A DNA stretch of 64,000 nt from Gnetum montanum (lineage: Eukaryota; Streptophyta; Gnetopsida; Gnetales; Gnetaceae): the NCBI GenBank assembly GCA_015680685.1, contig MNCI01002869.1:129035-193034 (forward strand), read 5' to 3'. Shown here in pieces: positions 10,324 through 21,580 of the stretch. A program made the translations under genes and the position numbers. How positions within the stretch are numbered: the first letter of the stretch is position 1; every line of letters starts with the position of its first letter. Under the pieces are notes generated by a model. The model saw only the letters and a program-made list of their open reading frames with translations. It was not told the origin of the DNA and ran no database searches.

Positions 10324-11078
10324 TTGTTTTGCTCATTTTGCAGGAGTGCTTTAGAAATGGCTATACATGTTGATCTCCATTTGCCCTTAATCTTGATAGG
10401 ACCTCATGGCAAACTCATGAGGCGCTTGAACATAGAGTTGATAGGCTTGGAACCTTCCCCTTATGATACCAACATAGCATCCTTAGAAACATCCCTAGAC
10501 TGGCCTGAACATATGGTCCAAGCTTTAGATTTAGAAGCCAATGATGTAATTGAGGACCCCCTTATCGAAATCCTCATGACTACATCTAGAGGCAATGACA
10601 TGAGCAAATCCTCTATGTGCTTTAGGCTTATCACATGACATGCAGCATGGCTATAGGTAAGACCCCATATAGTCTTGTATATGGATTTGAAGCAGTGTTA
10701 ACTCTTGAATTGTAAGTCTTGTCACTTTGAATGATCCTTTTAAAAATCACGAATGAGGCTTAGAACAACGAGTCAAGGATCATTGACCTTAACTATGTAG
10801 AGGAGGAGTGCACCCAAACACTTAACTGCATTGAGTGGTACCAAGAAAAGTAACGATGAAAAAATCACTACAATTTGCACCAACAATCAATCAAAAATAA
10901 GGACTTAGTCCTTAAGGCCATTTGTAAACCTATGAGAAAATTCTCAGCCAATTGGGAAGGCCCCTTTGTACTTAAAAAAGCATATGAGAATGGGGCATTC
11001 AAGCTGGCTGACTTAGATGGAAAAAAATTACCAAATCCTATCAATCATTTGTACTTGAAGCCATACTACACTTAACAT
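10324..11078 (+). pseudogene. TAT pol remnant: pre-RT fused to integrase C-terminus
   Basis: The first part (10344-10600) matches the pre-RT region of copy 1: LNIELIGLEPSPYDTNIASL and ALDLEANDVIEDPLIE compare with INVNSIDLGPSIDDTFVASL and SLDIEADSITEDLLID. At about 10608 the sequence jumps to the distal integrase: YVL, stop, AY, then IGKTPYSLVYGFEAVLTLEL compares with YALWAYRTTHQTSTGKTPYS of copy 1. The end is FSANWEGPFVLKKAYENGAF and NHLYLKPYYT with a stop at about 11073. The equivalent of copy 1 from about 3790 to 6560 (2.8 kb: RT, both RNases H and the integrase core) is missing. Several stops and frame changes follow the junction. A splice-acceptor-like TTTTGCTCATTTTGCAG sits at 10327-10343. 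Confidence 0.85.
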
Positions 11079-11099
11079 TCAAGATTACATCAAACATAA

Positions 11100-11500
11100 A
11101 GCAAGGTAAGTAGATAGTCCACTATAACTATAAACTAACATAGACCATCCACTACAACGTAAAACTAGCATAGAATGTCTACTATGACATTAAACTGGCA
11201 CAACATGTCTTTGGGCCATGACATAAAACTGGCACCCATAGTATGTCTTTGGGCCATGACATAAAACTGGCATCCACAGATTGTCTTTAGGTGATGACAT
11301 AAAATTAGCACCCATAGCATGGTTCGCTATGACCTTAAACTGGCCATCCTCCATCCTCTATAATGTTAAACCAGTACAACGGTTTGCTGGGACCTTAAAC
11401 TAGCACAACTTAGTCTACCTAGACCTTAAAATAGGACCAGGGTCTACTAGGAATTTAAACCAGCATATATGATGGTTTACCAGGACCTAAAACTGGGTTC
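11100..11500 (+). repeat. 38-bp and degenerate repeats downstream of pol
   Basis: Clear 38-bp units at 11218-11255 and 11256-11293 (ATGACATAAAACTGGCACCC followed by ATAGTATGTCTTTGGGCC), plus a partial third; around them are degenerate units sharing ATGACATTAAACTGGCA and GGGACCTTAAACTAGCA. Homologous to the 37-bp units of copy 1 at 7050-7160. Confidence 0.75.
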
Positions 11501-12847
11501 ATAGTGCAACACCTCCTAGTTCACATATGTGACCTTGTGAACAAGTGAGCGTGCATATCCTCGAGCTTCCTACGCAAGATGGAATGGGACGTTGCAATTC
11601 TAAGATGAAGTTCATGTCATCAAGAAAAACCACTTGGGACACATGCAGCATCACCATCCATGGCATTTTACTGATCTTTTGTAGATGCCATATGGCATCT
11701 TGTTAACCTTCTAGAGCTACTGTCGACATCACAAATCAGTTTGGTCATAGCTCCCATCGTTAGCACTTCCTTCTGGAGTCCCAAAAGAACTATGGCATAA
11801 CCACAGTGTTGGCATCCTCTAGCTCTCGCCATCACTAGAGTTTGAAAATGGATTCAACGGTTAGGCTTCTTACCTTGCAGTTGAATTTCATGACTCTTGC
11901 CTTTGGTGACAATTCCTGAGCACCTGCATCACCATTACTCCTAGCCTCTTCAATGCTAATTTTTAGTAGGGTCGTTGAAGCCTTCCAGCCTACTACTGTT
12001 GATGTCGGTATTGGCCTTCTTGCTTTAGCCATTGCATGCATCAGACACAACACTTGCCACCTTGGCAATGTCCTGAGTAGATAAGACTTCACCCTCACGT
12101 CACATGCTAGTTGTTTTTTCTAGGTTTCTCTTTTTTGTGTTTGCACAATAAAAGCCAAGATGGCATCATTTAGGAATACATTCCACCATGAGAATAAGAC
12201 ACTACATTATTTTGAAGTATCCACTTCGATCAGCCTAGCTACGTGAGAGTGCATATCCTATTCTCCCTTCATCCAACTTGATCTCCATTCCCTATACTTA
12301 GAATTTTTGACATCTTCCTCCCAAGATTTTCCAATGCACGTGAAACCCTTTTCTGTGCTTAATTGCCAAGCCCATGATGGATGTAATGCAACTCATCCTA
12401 TGGGAAGCCTTTGTAGATTGGTCAAAGCCCCACATGGATGTAACACAAGGTCATCCTAGGGAAGAAACACCTGTCATACAGTGATGACACAGTTACCTTT
12501 GAATGGATATGGATGTGTGTTTTTTCCAAAAAAAAAAGAATGAAAAATGACAATATAGCCAAGTGTCCAAAACAAATGGCACAATTGCTTTGCAATTGTC
12601 CTAGCTTTGGATCAACCACCTCTAAGCACTTTGATGAGAGGTCAAAATCCAAAGGTAGAATCCACTCACATGCATCAAATTCCTCATAACCTATTCCCTT
12701 TCTCTATCATACTTAGCTTTCCTAGCACTCCTAAGCATAGCAAAGAATTATCTAAGTGGGCACTAACGAATGATGTGGATGTCACATTCAACATGGTGTT
12801 TCATTTTCTTTGTCGATGTCTCTTAGGCAGATCCTCCAGATGTCAAC
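11501..12847 (+). other. 3' non-coding region of TAT copy 2
   Basis: No recognisable protein. An open frame on the minus strand (12098-11835) has no motif I know. The last 100 bases are colinear with the sequence before the polypurine tract of copy 1. Confidence 0.5.
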
Positions 12848-12856
12848 AAAGAGGGG
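12848..12856 (+). other. Polypurine tract of TAT copy 2
   Basis: AAAGAGGGG followed by CAT and the LTR start TGAAAC; identical to the tract of copy 1 at 8428-8436. Confidence 0.75.
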
Positions 12857-13109
12857 CATTGAAACATCATCAAATTTGGGACTCTCATGATTTAGCATAG
12901 TTCCAAAATTTGGACAAGGATCTCTGCAAGCATGGTGTCATGTTGGACGATGTAGACAACATGGCACCCTAGAAGTCCTAATGCTTGTGAAGCCACTTCC
13001 AGGCCTGCCTGACATCCTTTGCAGCATAGTCAACGCAGCACCTAGTCATGAGGCTAGTTTGCATAAAAGTGGCACTAAGGATGGACCATATGGATCAAGA
13101 AATTTTCTA

Positions 13110-14340
13110 ATTGTGAGGCTTGCTATGCTACGCTACGCTGCACAGTGTAGCAGGCCATGTGGTGTTAAAACAATTGCAATTGTTAGATTAGATGTAGAAG
13201 ATGTAGTTGGTAGATATTTAGTCCTAAAGGATGCTTTCCATGATTCATCCTTGGAATATGATCAATGTAGCATGGAAAAGAATTAGGCAAATGTTACAAA
13301 ATTCATCCCATTTTGGGTGTTATGCTATGCTATGCTGTACAGCGTAGCACCGCGTAGCAGGGTGCCAATTGTAAGATAATCTTCCCTGAAATTGTGTTAG
13401 TAAAGAAAATGCACTTGACCATTCTTCAATCTTTAAGGATGCTTTCCTTGCTCTACCCTTGAAGTTTGATCAATGTGACATAGGTAAATTTTGCAAAATC
13501 TACCCCAATCTGGGTGCTACATTGCATAGCGTAGTAGGATGCCACCACTAAGAAAGTCTTCTCTCACATTGCTTTAACAAAAGAACCACATTTAGTCATG
13601 TTTCAACCTCTAGGACTACCAGTCCCACTCCACCTTCAGATTCTAATCAAAGTCTCTTCACAAAGAATTATATATTAAGCTCAAATTCATGTTAGACTAG
13701 GTGTCATGTTGTGCTATGTTGCACAGCGTAGCATAGTGTAGTGGAGACATTGAGGTTAAAAGTGCCCCAAGGATGAAACCAGGAAGTCTCAGGCTCCTTT
13801 AACATGAAACGTGTGATATCTGGTTGCTGAAATAGCTTTTCTTGCTAGGCCTCAGAGGGGTATTTTTGGTTTTTGAAAAAGATTTATCTTAAAGGTGGCT
13901 GTTACGCTGTGCTATGCTATGTAGCATAGCGAGCGGGTATTCATGCTACTTCGCTATGCTGAGTAACGTACGTAGTGTAACAGTTGAGAAGAGGCCATAG
14001 GACATCTTCAAAAGCTCCAAGACTCATCGTCGATGGTCATTTTTGTCCTAGCATCTCCTTGATAGTTGAGATCAGTAGTTTTCTTTTCTTGTTGCATCCC
14101 TTGTCAAGTCCCGAAATTTTTTTTATGCTTGACCCTACTCATAAGAGAGGGGAAGACATAGTATTGAAGCATAAGCTTCACTTTAAATTTTTCATAATCA
14201 TTTTTTATAAAAATATGGTAATCCTTTGGGTACATGTAGTCTAAATGATATGGTCATGGCTTAGTAGGTTTCGCTTCCAGCATTGTTCCATTCAGCATAG
14301 CACATTAGCGTAGCACCACACCTCAGTGTAGCACATCCAT
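13110..14340. repeat. Palindromic GCTATGCTACGC-word clusters in U3
   Basis: Clusters near 13127, 13320, 13530, 13710, 13905, 13945 and 14290 combine GCTATGCTACGCTACGCTG with complements such as CAGCGTAGCA. One is a perfect hairpin: GCTATGCTA (13911-13919), TG, TAGCATAGC (13922-13930). The clusters are about 200 bp apart. They lie upstream of the TATA box, where LTR enhancers sit. Confidence 0.7.
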
Positions 14341-14405
14341 ATTTGTGCCCTATCGGACCTAGGAAGCCTAGCATCCAAACCACACATTCCTCCTATTCTC
14401 ATCTC

Positions 14406-14413
14406 TATAAATA
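14406..14413 (+). promoter_or_regulatory. TATA box of TAT copy 2 LTR
   Basis: TATAAATA, in the R-proximal part of the LTR, conserved in position with the solo LTR at 57343-57350. Transcription would start roughly 30 bases downstream. Confidence 0.6.
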
Positions 14414-15061
14414 CTGTAGTAAACAACATTCAAAGGGTTGGGTTTTGGCAGTTAGCTTCTGGGAATAAACTTTGGCAAGAAGATTGGTGAATAAAAGGTT
14501 GATAAAGAGCAAGTCCCAATAGTAGCACTTCCCAGATTTCTCTTTGATCTAGTGTACTAGCAAGCATCAACTCATCAGTTCCTATTAACATCCCATTGGT
14601 AGTAGTCTAGGAGATATGACCATATCATTCTATTACCAACTATGCCTATCCAGTACTGCATACTAGTTGTACACATTCATCAGCAAACAAAGATAAGATC
14701 CCCTGATTTTGGGGTGGTGTATTCCCTCACCTAAACTTTCATTCTATTTTTATTATAACATATACATTGCATCTTTATGTATTTATTCATGCTTATTATC
14801 TTGGTTACATATTTTAATGCATTTCTATTATTGTGCACCCCACGTTTTCTTCCATTTAAACCTCAACATGTTACATTTTAAAATTATTGTTTGCATATAG
14901 TTATTGTACACCATGTAAGTCTCTGACTAATCAGCCAGACCGTTCAGGGCACCCTATTTCCATTTTCTCCAGTATGGCCCTTGTATGGATCTGGGGTTAG
15001 GTTGTATGCCTGATAACCTCTTGGTGTTCTAGCCACTAAAAGTTTCAAACTTCACAAGGAT

Positions 15062-15960
15062 ATGATCAAGAAAAGGCTATTGGCCATTTTTTGACCATCA
15101 TCAACAACTAGTCTTTTTGTTCAGAAGAAATATTTTCATGAATTATAACTAGCTTACCATTGTTTAAAAATACATACTCCATGTTGGATAGTAGAGTTTT
15201 TAAGTTTAGGGACTTGTACTTGAAATTATTAGGGATTTTCAACTCTCCCAAATAGGTATAATCATCTTCATCATCACAGAGTTGCTGATGACCCTACTCA
15301 AGTTCATTCATGCTTTTAACATAGGCATATGTTAGGTGCTCAGTTGGTTCCATGCACAGTGTGTTGTTGTTAGAGTTAGCTATCAGCCACTGGGTGCACT
15401 CTTATTTTGTGGTTGTTGCCTATAGGCACCTTTGGAAATCTTTTTCTTGTGCACACTTCTTGCATGCTTTAATGAATGTAGTTGTAATGGACCAACTTTT
15501 CTACATACAATTGCACCCATTATCACTGTACGTGATGCATGGAACATGCTTCTTCTCTAGTCATTCAAATTCATTTTCCTTGGATATTTCCAAGGAAAGA
15601 TCCCTAGTGCCCATTCATGAATCAACAATGCTTAACTGCACCCTTCCCATAATGATGGAAAAGTCACCTTTGTAGTTTTTGACCTTGATCACCAAAATAT
15701 AAATAGGGTAGGACCACCCACAAAATATGGTCACAATTGTCCTCCAGAAATCTCAAAGGGATAGTGGTTGATTGATTTTCCAATTCTAAATAAATGTTTC
15801 TCTTCTTGAAAGGTGGTAGGTTCTAGGCCTTATACATATCATGGGAGATGAGATTGACATTGAAACTAGAGTCAAGAAGAGCCTTGCATGGGTCATGTTT
15901 AGTGATATTCAAGTAAATAAGAGGACTTCTTGGGTTAGATCTCTTCATGGGAAGGTTTCT
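15062..15960 (-). pseudogene. Athila A protease and pre-RT region
   Basis: Conceptual minus-strand reading includes LVIKVKNYKGDFSIIMGRVQ and LSLEISKENEFE. These match FLVIKVEKCMGNFPIIMGRA and LFLDISKENEFG of copy C at 38470-38600, the flap and C-terminal half of a retroviral-type aspartic protease. The linker follows, ending with KKWPIAFS next to the junction with the TAT LTR (copy C: EKWSATFV). Many stops and frame changes; similarity, not an open frame, defines it. The plus-strand open frame at 15352-15675 is its antisense shadow. Confidence 0.65.
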
Positions 15961-16599
15961 AGCCTTGATCCAATCGAAAATAGCATGAGTTAACATCATA
16001 GTATAGATTTGAGGTGGTGTTTGATTTGAAGGGTACTCAAATGTGTTTGATGTAGAGGATGAGAGTGTTAGAGATATAGGATGACTAGTTGCATTAGGTT
16101 GTGAGGGTTTGGGAGGATTTTTGGATTGAAAAAAGACTCATTTCTTAGAGCAATTATTTGAACCAAGTTGGAAGGCTAGTTATGAATGTACATCCCTTGT
16201 AGCATTTTGTTGTTGTAACCATAGAGGAATTTCACCCTACATGGATGGAGTAGGAGTAATTGGGTTGAGGGTAGAGGGATGTGGAGGGTGGTATGGATAT
16301 GGGTTCTTCCCTTGAGTATATGATGAATGTGTTTGATGGTACTTTGGAGGGTAATAGTGATGCTAGAATGTGGTGTGGCTTGCAGAGCTTCGTGGAGAGG
16401 CAAGTTGCTGAACATAGTACCAGTATGCATTTGGTTGTCTGTAAGGGTACTATTGTCTTGGCAGTAGAATTCCCCATGATTGTGGTTATTGCCACTATTT
16501 ATATTATTCATACGGTTATGGTGGAGCTCCACTTAGATAGTAAGTTTATTGTTGTTGATGGAATAGCCTTAGATTGCCCTAAGGATAGGGTAATCGTCT

Positions 16600-18430
16600 A
16601 GGTACTTTCCTTCTTGCTAGTCATAGATTTAAAGCATACATCTAGAATCTTGTAAGTGTGATACCATAGGGAAACATCCATTGGGATGTTCATATTGTAA
16701 ATTTCACATCCACCATCTTCATTAGAGTTAGTTTCCATAACTTTTTCTACTGGAACAACTTTGCCCTTACCTCTTTGGTAGGCACGTTCAATTTCTTTCC
16801 ACCTCTTGTAGTTACGATCACTATTTTGCTCTTTGGATTCTTTAGAAATGTTCATAGAAATTTGGAATTTTTTATCCAAAGAGTCCCATAGTTTTTCAAC
16901 CTTTGCTGAAATATTAGAAATAGATTTCTAGATGGGCAAGGTTTTTTTGTTCATCACTTCATTGAGTGATGACTCCTCCTTGTCATAGAATTAGGCTTTC
17001 CTTTTCCTAATGGAAGAGTCTCTACTATATTCTTCTATACTTTCCCTTTTTTGCAACTCACCTTCTTCTTTTATAACTTGCTCTATCAACCTTTGTATCT
17101 AATGAGCTCTTAGTTCAAATAGTCTCACTTGGGCATAGACCCCAAGAGTTCTTTTGGTTTCTACTCTAAGCCCATCTATGATGTAGCAGAGTTGTTCCCT
17201 TTGAGAATAATCATGGCCAAGAAATTAGTGTAAAAGAGAATAATATTTGCCCATGGTGGCATCCAAGGGTTCATGTATTTCTTGTTTTCAACCTTGAATT
17301 TTCCTTCTCAGATTAGATACTTTAGAGTACGTCTAGTATTGGTCATTGAATAGCTCAAGAATTGTACTCCATAAATGGATAGATTCTAGCTCCAATGACT
17401 AGTACTAGCTTTCAAATTTCTTGATGAGTGTCCTAGGTAATAGCTTGAGTTCTTGCCAATCATTTTTGATGTTTTCTAAGGCATAGGCATTGTGAAAGGC
17501 TTGTAAATGGTTTTGTGGATTAGAGTTATATCCCCCATCAAATCTTGGGATATTATTCATGTCTAAGTACTTGATCTAATTATCTTTCACATGCTTAGTT
17601 AGAAGCTAACTACCTATAAAATGTTAAGAATGCTTCAAGTTGCTAATAGAGGTTCATCATCATCATTTTGTCAATGACGTCGATGATGATTTCTAGCATC
17701 CCTTTGTTCTTGGCGAGCTCTATGATCATTGTTGTTTTGATGACCATCTTTATCATGATTATTTCTCTAGTGGCATATTTTAGAATTAGAAGATGAAGAT
17801 GAATGTTCAGAATTAGATGAAGAGGATGAAGAACAAGGTGGACTACCACTACCACCACCTCCTAGCTTGTCATGACCATGATCCTTAGATTCCTTGCCAT
17901 TGTAATGTTTACTTGAGTCCCTACCATGACTGTCAAGTTTTTTTGAACCTAGTTTATTAATAGTGAGTTGTAGGTTTAGGGTCATACCCTCATTACCAAT
18001 AACAGGGGGTAGAGATTATTCATTTTGAGAATCCTTAGAGGAAGGATCCTCATTGTTCTCTTGGTTCAATAAGAACAAGGGATTAGTGAAGTGTTTCTTC
18101 TTCACAAACTCATGGTGCTTCTCCTAGTGTTAATCTCTCCTGCATTGTGTTTTAGTGGGATGGTAGTCCTGATAGTCTTATTCATGCACAACATACTCTT
18201 CTTGAATATCATGAATGCCTAACTTATTAAGATTTCAAAATAGCATCATTGCCACAAATTAATTGGGGAGCATTACAAGGTTGCCCTCCATATCACGCCA
18301 TCATAGTTGCTCATCCTAATGTAGGATGAATGTGAAGTCAGGTACATACTCATTGGGATGAGTATATTCCACTTCACACTCTTGTGGGACTAATGGTTTA
18401 ACATCTTCATGCTTGTGAGAAGAAGAAGAG
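16600..18430 (-). pseudogene. Athila A gag
   Basis: Capsid precursor remnant read right to left. N-terminal module: YTHPNEYVPDFTFILH and a segment with IQEEYVVHE and DYHPTKTQ, also present in copies C and D. Then a Ser/Gly/His/Asp-rich linker (17985-17645, with a run of serines). Then the retrotransposon gag core: IPRFDGGYNSNPQNHLQAFH, LKLLPRTLI, LFNDQY, HEPLDATMGKYYSLLH and GHDYSQREQLCYIIDGLRVE (about 17580-17150). It ends with a charged segment and a degenerate Cys/His motif near 16720-16640. Roughly a dozen stops, so not translatable as one protein. Same order as copy C 35884-37735. Confidence 0.75.
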
Positions 18431-18565
18431 ATTTTACAAACAAAAAAAATTTCAGTGTGCTTTTTTGTGATTATATGTCATGTGACAGCGATGTTGACCT
18501 TGGGTTCATCTAATGATATTAATAATGTTCAATAATCCTAGAGAGCACACATCTCAATAAATAGA

Positions 18566-18585
18566 GTCCTTGGCAATGATGCCAA
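18566..18585 (-). other. Primer-binding site of Athila A
   Basis: On the minus strand TTGGCATCATTGCCAAGGAC follows the LTR end CTCATCA directly. It resembles the complement of the 3' end of plant tRNA-Asp (TGGCGCCGTTGCCGGGGA), with most differences being transitions. Confidence 0.65.
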
Positions 18586-19544
18586 TGATGAGTAATGGAA
18601 GGTACCCCTATGCCCAACCATATGAATCACAAAGTATTCACATGCAATCCAGTCGAATTCTATGGACTCTCTACTTTTTAGTATACTAGTCTTTTAGGAA
18701 GTGAATCTTTCCCTAATGTAATTTATTATCTTTGCAATTACACTTGTAATGATCATGGTATGGTTAAGTGTAATCGAGGCATATGATTTTTATTGTTTTA
18801 TGTTTTATGGTTTTGGTGCTTAAAGAGAGAGATGGAGTAAATTGAGAACTAATTTAATTTAACTATTTAACTAATCTCTAACTAGTCCTAACACAAGCAT
18901 CTAGTCCAACTTTCTATACATGTCCTAAACCCATGCATTCACTACTAGGTTACTAAGTGCTATGCTACTGGGTGCACCAAGTAATAGCATTGCTAGGATT
19001 ACTAAAAAACTACATGTTTATGCTTGAAGCGGTCATACTTATGTATTTAATCTATCTAGCTTATCTTTCTCAAGTACTTAAGTATCTTAATTACTAGAAA
19101 ACATTGAATAAATAACTAAAAGCATTAAATGCATGAATAAAACATATTAAACTATCCATAATGTTGCAAGGTTTATCAAGAAGCTCATCTTTATTATTGT
19201 ACACATTGGTGTTGTTCAGGTACAACAATGCTCGAATAAAGATCTATACACTCAATTACACTTACTGTGGGAACTTGGGAAAAATATTCTAACTTTTGAA
19301 TGTAAAAGCTGCAAGAGTTTGGCTACTACTATTACTTGAATTCCCATAAACATGGCTAGGATCTTGTATTTATATTTTTTGCTATAGTACTACATCGATT
19401 GGGGCTTTGTAGATGTAGTAAAGACTACATTGATGAGGACTCATCGATGGGACAACATCACATAAATGAAACCCCATTGATGGGGGCTCGTCAATGAAGT
19501 TGTATCAACGAGGGCCCATCAACATGACACTTTAATGTTCATCA
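18586..19544 (-). repeat. 5' LTR of Athila A (959 bp)
   Basis: On the minus strand begins TGATGAACATTAAAG at 19544 and ends ACTCATCA at 18586. TATAAATA (minus) lies at 19374-19367. The end segment GGGGTACCTTCCATTACTCA matches the ends of the LTRs of C, D and E (GGGGTACC..C.ACTCATCA), so all four are one family. Flank on the right: CCAAT within copia coding sequence. Confidence 0.8.
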
Positions 19545-19800
19545 CCAATTAGCATCACAAAATGCATGGAAGTTATCATCTCTTTTAACAAATTTAATGA
19601 TCAAGTTCATGGTACCTTTTAGATATCTCAAGAGATGCTTCAAAGCATTCATATGGATTAGTCTAGGTTCTTTTATGAACCTTGAAAGATAGGATGTGGA
19701 AAACTCAATATTGAGTCTTGAGTAACAAATAAACCCCAAGGATCATATCATGATTCTATTGAGAGAAGCATCAATCGAGTGACTTTCATCTTTGACTTTG
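19545..19800 (-). pseudogene. Ty1/copia RT-RNase H remnant
   Basis: Minus-strand reading: SLGFICYSRLNIEFSTSYLS, RFIKEPRLIHMNALKHLLRY, LKGTMNLIIKF and HAFCDANW. This is the RT/RNase H junction of copia elements (usual form: LMYLxxTRPDI, SRFMxxPxxxHxxAxKRILRY, LKGT, GYxDADWAG). The frame is open for 65 codons and stops exactly where the Athila A LTR begins, just after the DANW that carries the first RNase H aspartate. The rest of the copia element is not visible on either side, so it is a small scrap. Confidence 0.75.
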
Positions 19801-19829
19801 TTATATCTATTTTTTCAATTTTCCAGTAA

Positions 19830-21580
19830 CTAAGATAAGTGTGGTTTTGACATTATTTTATTTAGGTTAGAGCCTCAAAAACCACATAACAAGAACATCA
19901 CAAGGTAGATTTTCAACTTCCACAAGTGTCTATAGATCATTTGGAGTCATAACCAAGCATATGAACATTAGTTTTAGTGGTCTCAAAAACTATCTGTAGA
20001 TGACGCTAATGTTAGCATCACCCTTAGAGCATCACCTCTATATCACCTTTACCAAACCAACATCCAAGCCTAAGTTTCAACTCCATAGGATAAAAAAAAA
20101 CTTGTCTACACCAAGCTACGTATGATAGACATTAATTTTCAACATTTTTAACAAGTTTCCCTAAATCATAATACACAAAAGTTTTCTAAGTTTGGATCAT
20201 TGACACTAATGTTGCTATCATCAACATTAAAGTCAACATCACTAGCTTGGTTTTAGCCATAGAACTTGTTCCACATGTAAAAATTTACATTTTACACTTA
20301 TTTTTAGTCTCATAGGCTCTTTAGTAACTAGTTGACATAATTCCCAAGGCGTTAAATGAAAAATTTGAGAGGTTCATAGGTAGTTTGGAAGGTCAGTATT
20401 GGATTTAAGAATAAGTGTTACTAGATGACATAACTAGCATCAACATCATCCTAATAGCATTAGAACTAATCAGGGCCTCTAAGTTTGACATTTGACATCA
20501 TTATCCAAGTTCATGAGATCCTTTGTGTCTCATAAGCATAGTCATGACACAATTCATAGCATCATCATGAGATAGTTCAACATTAGTTTGGATGTTGAGG
20601 ATAGTCTTTGGATATTAGTATGAAAACATGAAGGATATTAAAAAATTCTAACTCCATGGTAATGTTAATGCTAGTGTTAGTATAAACATTAACATTAGCA
20701 CTTTCATCACCTAGCTTTTTTCATTCCAAGTTTTCAAAAGAAGGCTCCAATCAACCACACTTAATTTTTAGGTCAAATTTGGAAATACTAGGCCTATAAA
20801 TATCAAATCAAAACTAAAATTTGAGGATAATATCTTCAAATTAATAGAAAATTTTTGGATTTTGAGATATTAAGGGCATAACTGACTACCTTTCTAGCAT
20901 CTCCCATGTGCTACACTGTCACAAATCATATTGATAGTTTGTGAGCTTAGTTCAATGCTTAAGTTCTTGATAGCTTAAGTGCTAATTCTGACACCAACAT
21001 CAACATCACCTAGACAATTTTTGTATCATCTACTTCAAAGTTTGAAATTTTAGTTCTAGCATTACTTATCAAATAGTTCATAAAAGCAAACCCATTTTAA
21101 CTTTGAATTGACTCTAGACAACATCAACAACTTTAGCATTCATAACTACACTTACAAAAGATTAAATTTCATCATTAAAACCCTTTTTTCTCATAAAATA
21201 AGTCCTTATTATCAATTTTATCTTCATATAAATTTCATCACCCCTTGTAGTTTTGGTCCTCCATAGGAGGAAACCTACATTTTTTGTATCAATAAAGCAT
21301 ATTGATTATTAGGAAGGGAATACAAAAATCCTTTCACATGTATGAATTTTTTATTTATCATTTATATTTTATTCTAAGTTATTCTAAGCATATTTTTCAT
21401 ACTTAGTTTTTATCTACATCAGTTATATATTATCAATTCTACATTTAGATTTATTGTTTCTTATTATTTGTCCTATCGTTCTCAGTTCGTGACTCTTAGG
21501 CTAAGGTCATATTCAATTGAAAGGTCATGCCCCTTCATGTTATAATCATTAACTTATTGAGGATTATATTAATTAAAACA
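19830..21580 (+). repeat. Degenerate TAT-like LTR
   Basis: LTR-like layout on the plus strand: a U3 of about 1 kb crowded with GCTAATGTTAGCATC-type words and their complements, TATAAATA at 20805-20812 (GGCCTATAAATATC), AATAAA at 21291-21296, then a T-rich U5. A perfect inverted repeat AATGTTAATG (20661-20670) / CATTAACATT (20687-20696) lies before the TATA box. The layout recalls the TAT LTRs at 8441 and 12860. Both edges are guesses and no second LTR was found. Confidence 0.4.

Larger units (their letters stand above)
9837..15056 (+). mobile_element. TAT/Ogre-lineage element, copy 2, internally deleted
   Basis: Order: short leader with two tandem repeat arrays, pol remnant in which the pre-RT region is fused to the end of integrase, 38-bp repeats, non-coding 3' region, polypurine tract and a 2.2-kb 3' LTR. 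It ends at 15056 directly against Athila copy A, which is cut in its pre-RT region; the first five flanking bases are AGGAT. No separate 5' LTR is seen within the window. With no RT, RNase H or integrase core it could only have moved with proteins from another element, if at all. Confidence 0.7.
12860..15056 (+). repeat. 3' LTR of TAT copy 2 (2197 bp) with palindromic U3
   Basis: Starts TGAAACATCATCAAATTTGG right after the polypurine tract and ends AACTTCACA. TATAAATA lies at 14406-14413, in the same context as TATAAATA of the solo LTR at 57343 (CTCTATAAATACTGTAGT versus CCTATAAATACCTCAAC, both followed by AACAACAT). The U5 end TGACTAATCAGCCAGACCGT then TCAGGGCACC matches that solo LTR, so the two are the same family. 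U3 from 13110 to 14340 is studded with GCTATGCTACGC-type words and their complements. Beyond 15056 the sequence is Athila pol on the other strand. Confidence 0.75.
15057..19544 (-). mobile_element. Athila-lineage element, copy A (5' part)
   Basis: Minus-strand element running leftward: LTR (18586-19544), primer-binding site, gag, protease region and the start of the pre-RT segment, where it is cut at 15056 by the TAT LTR. Its protein order matches copy C (35884-39110) closely. On the right it sits inside a copia RNase H gene. RT, RNase H and integrase lie outside the window if they survive. All frames carry stops. Confidence 0.75.

Noticed and set aside
13765-15054. LTR from TGAAAC at 13765 with apparent CAAGGA flanks
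   Set aside because: The polypurine tract at 12848-12856 and similarity to the other LTRs put the start at 12860; the 6-bp match is probably chance.
15352-15675. 107-codon plus-strand frame
   Set aside because: Antisense shadow of the Athila A protease region; the same shadow occurs at 38771-38391 against copy C.
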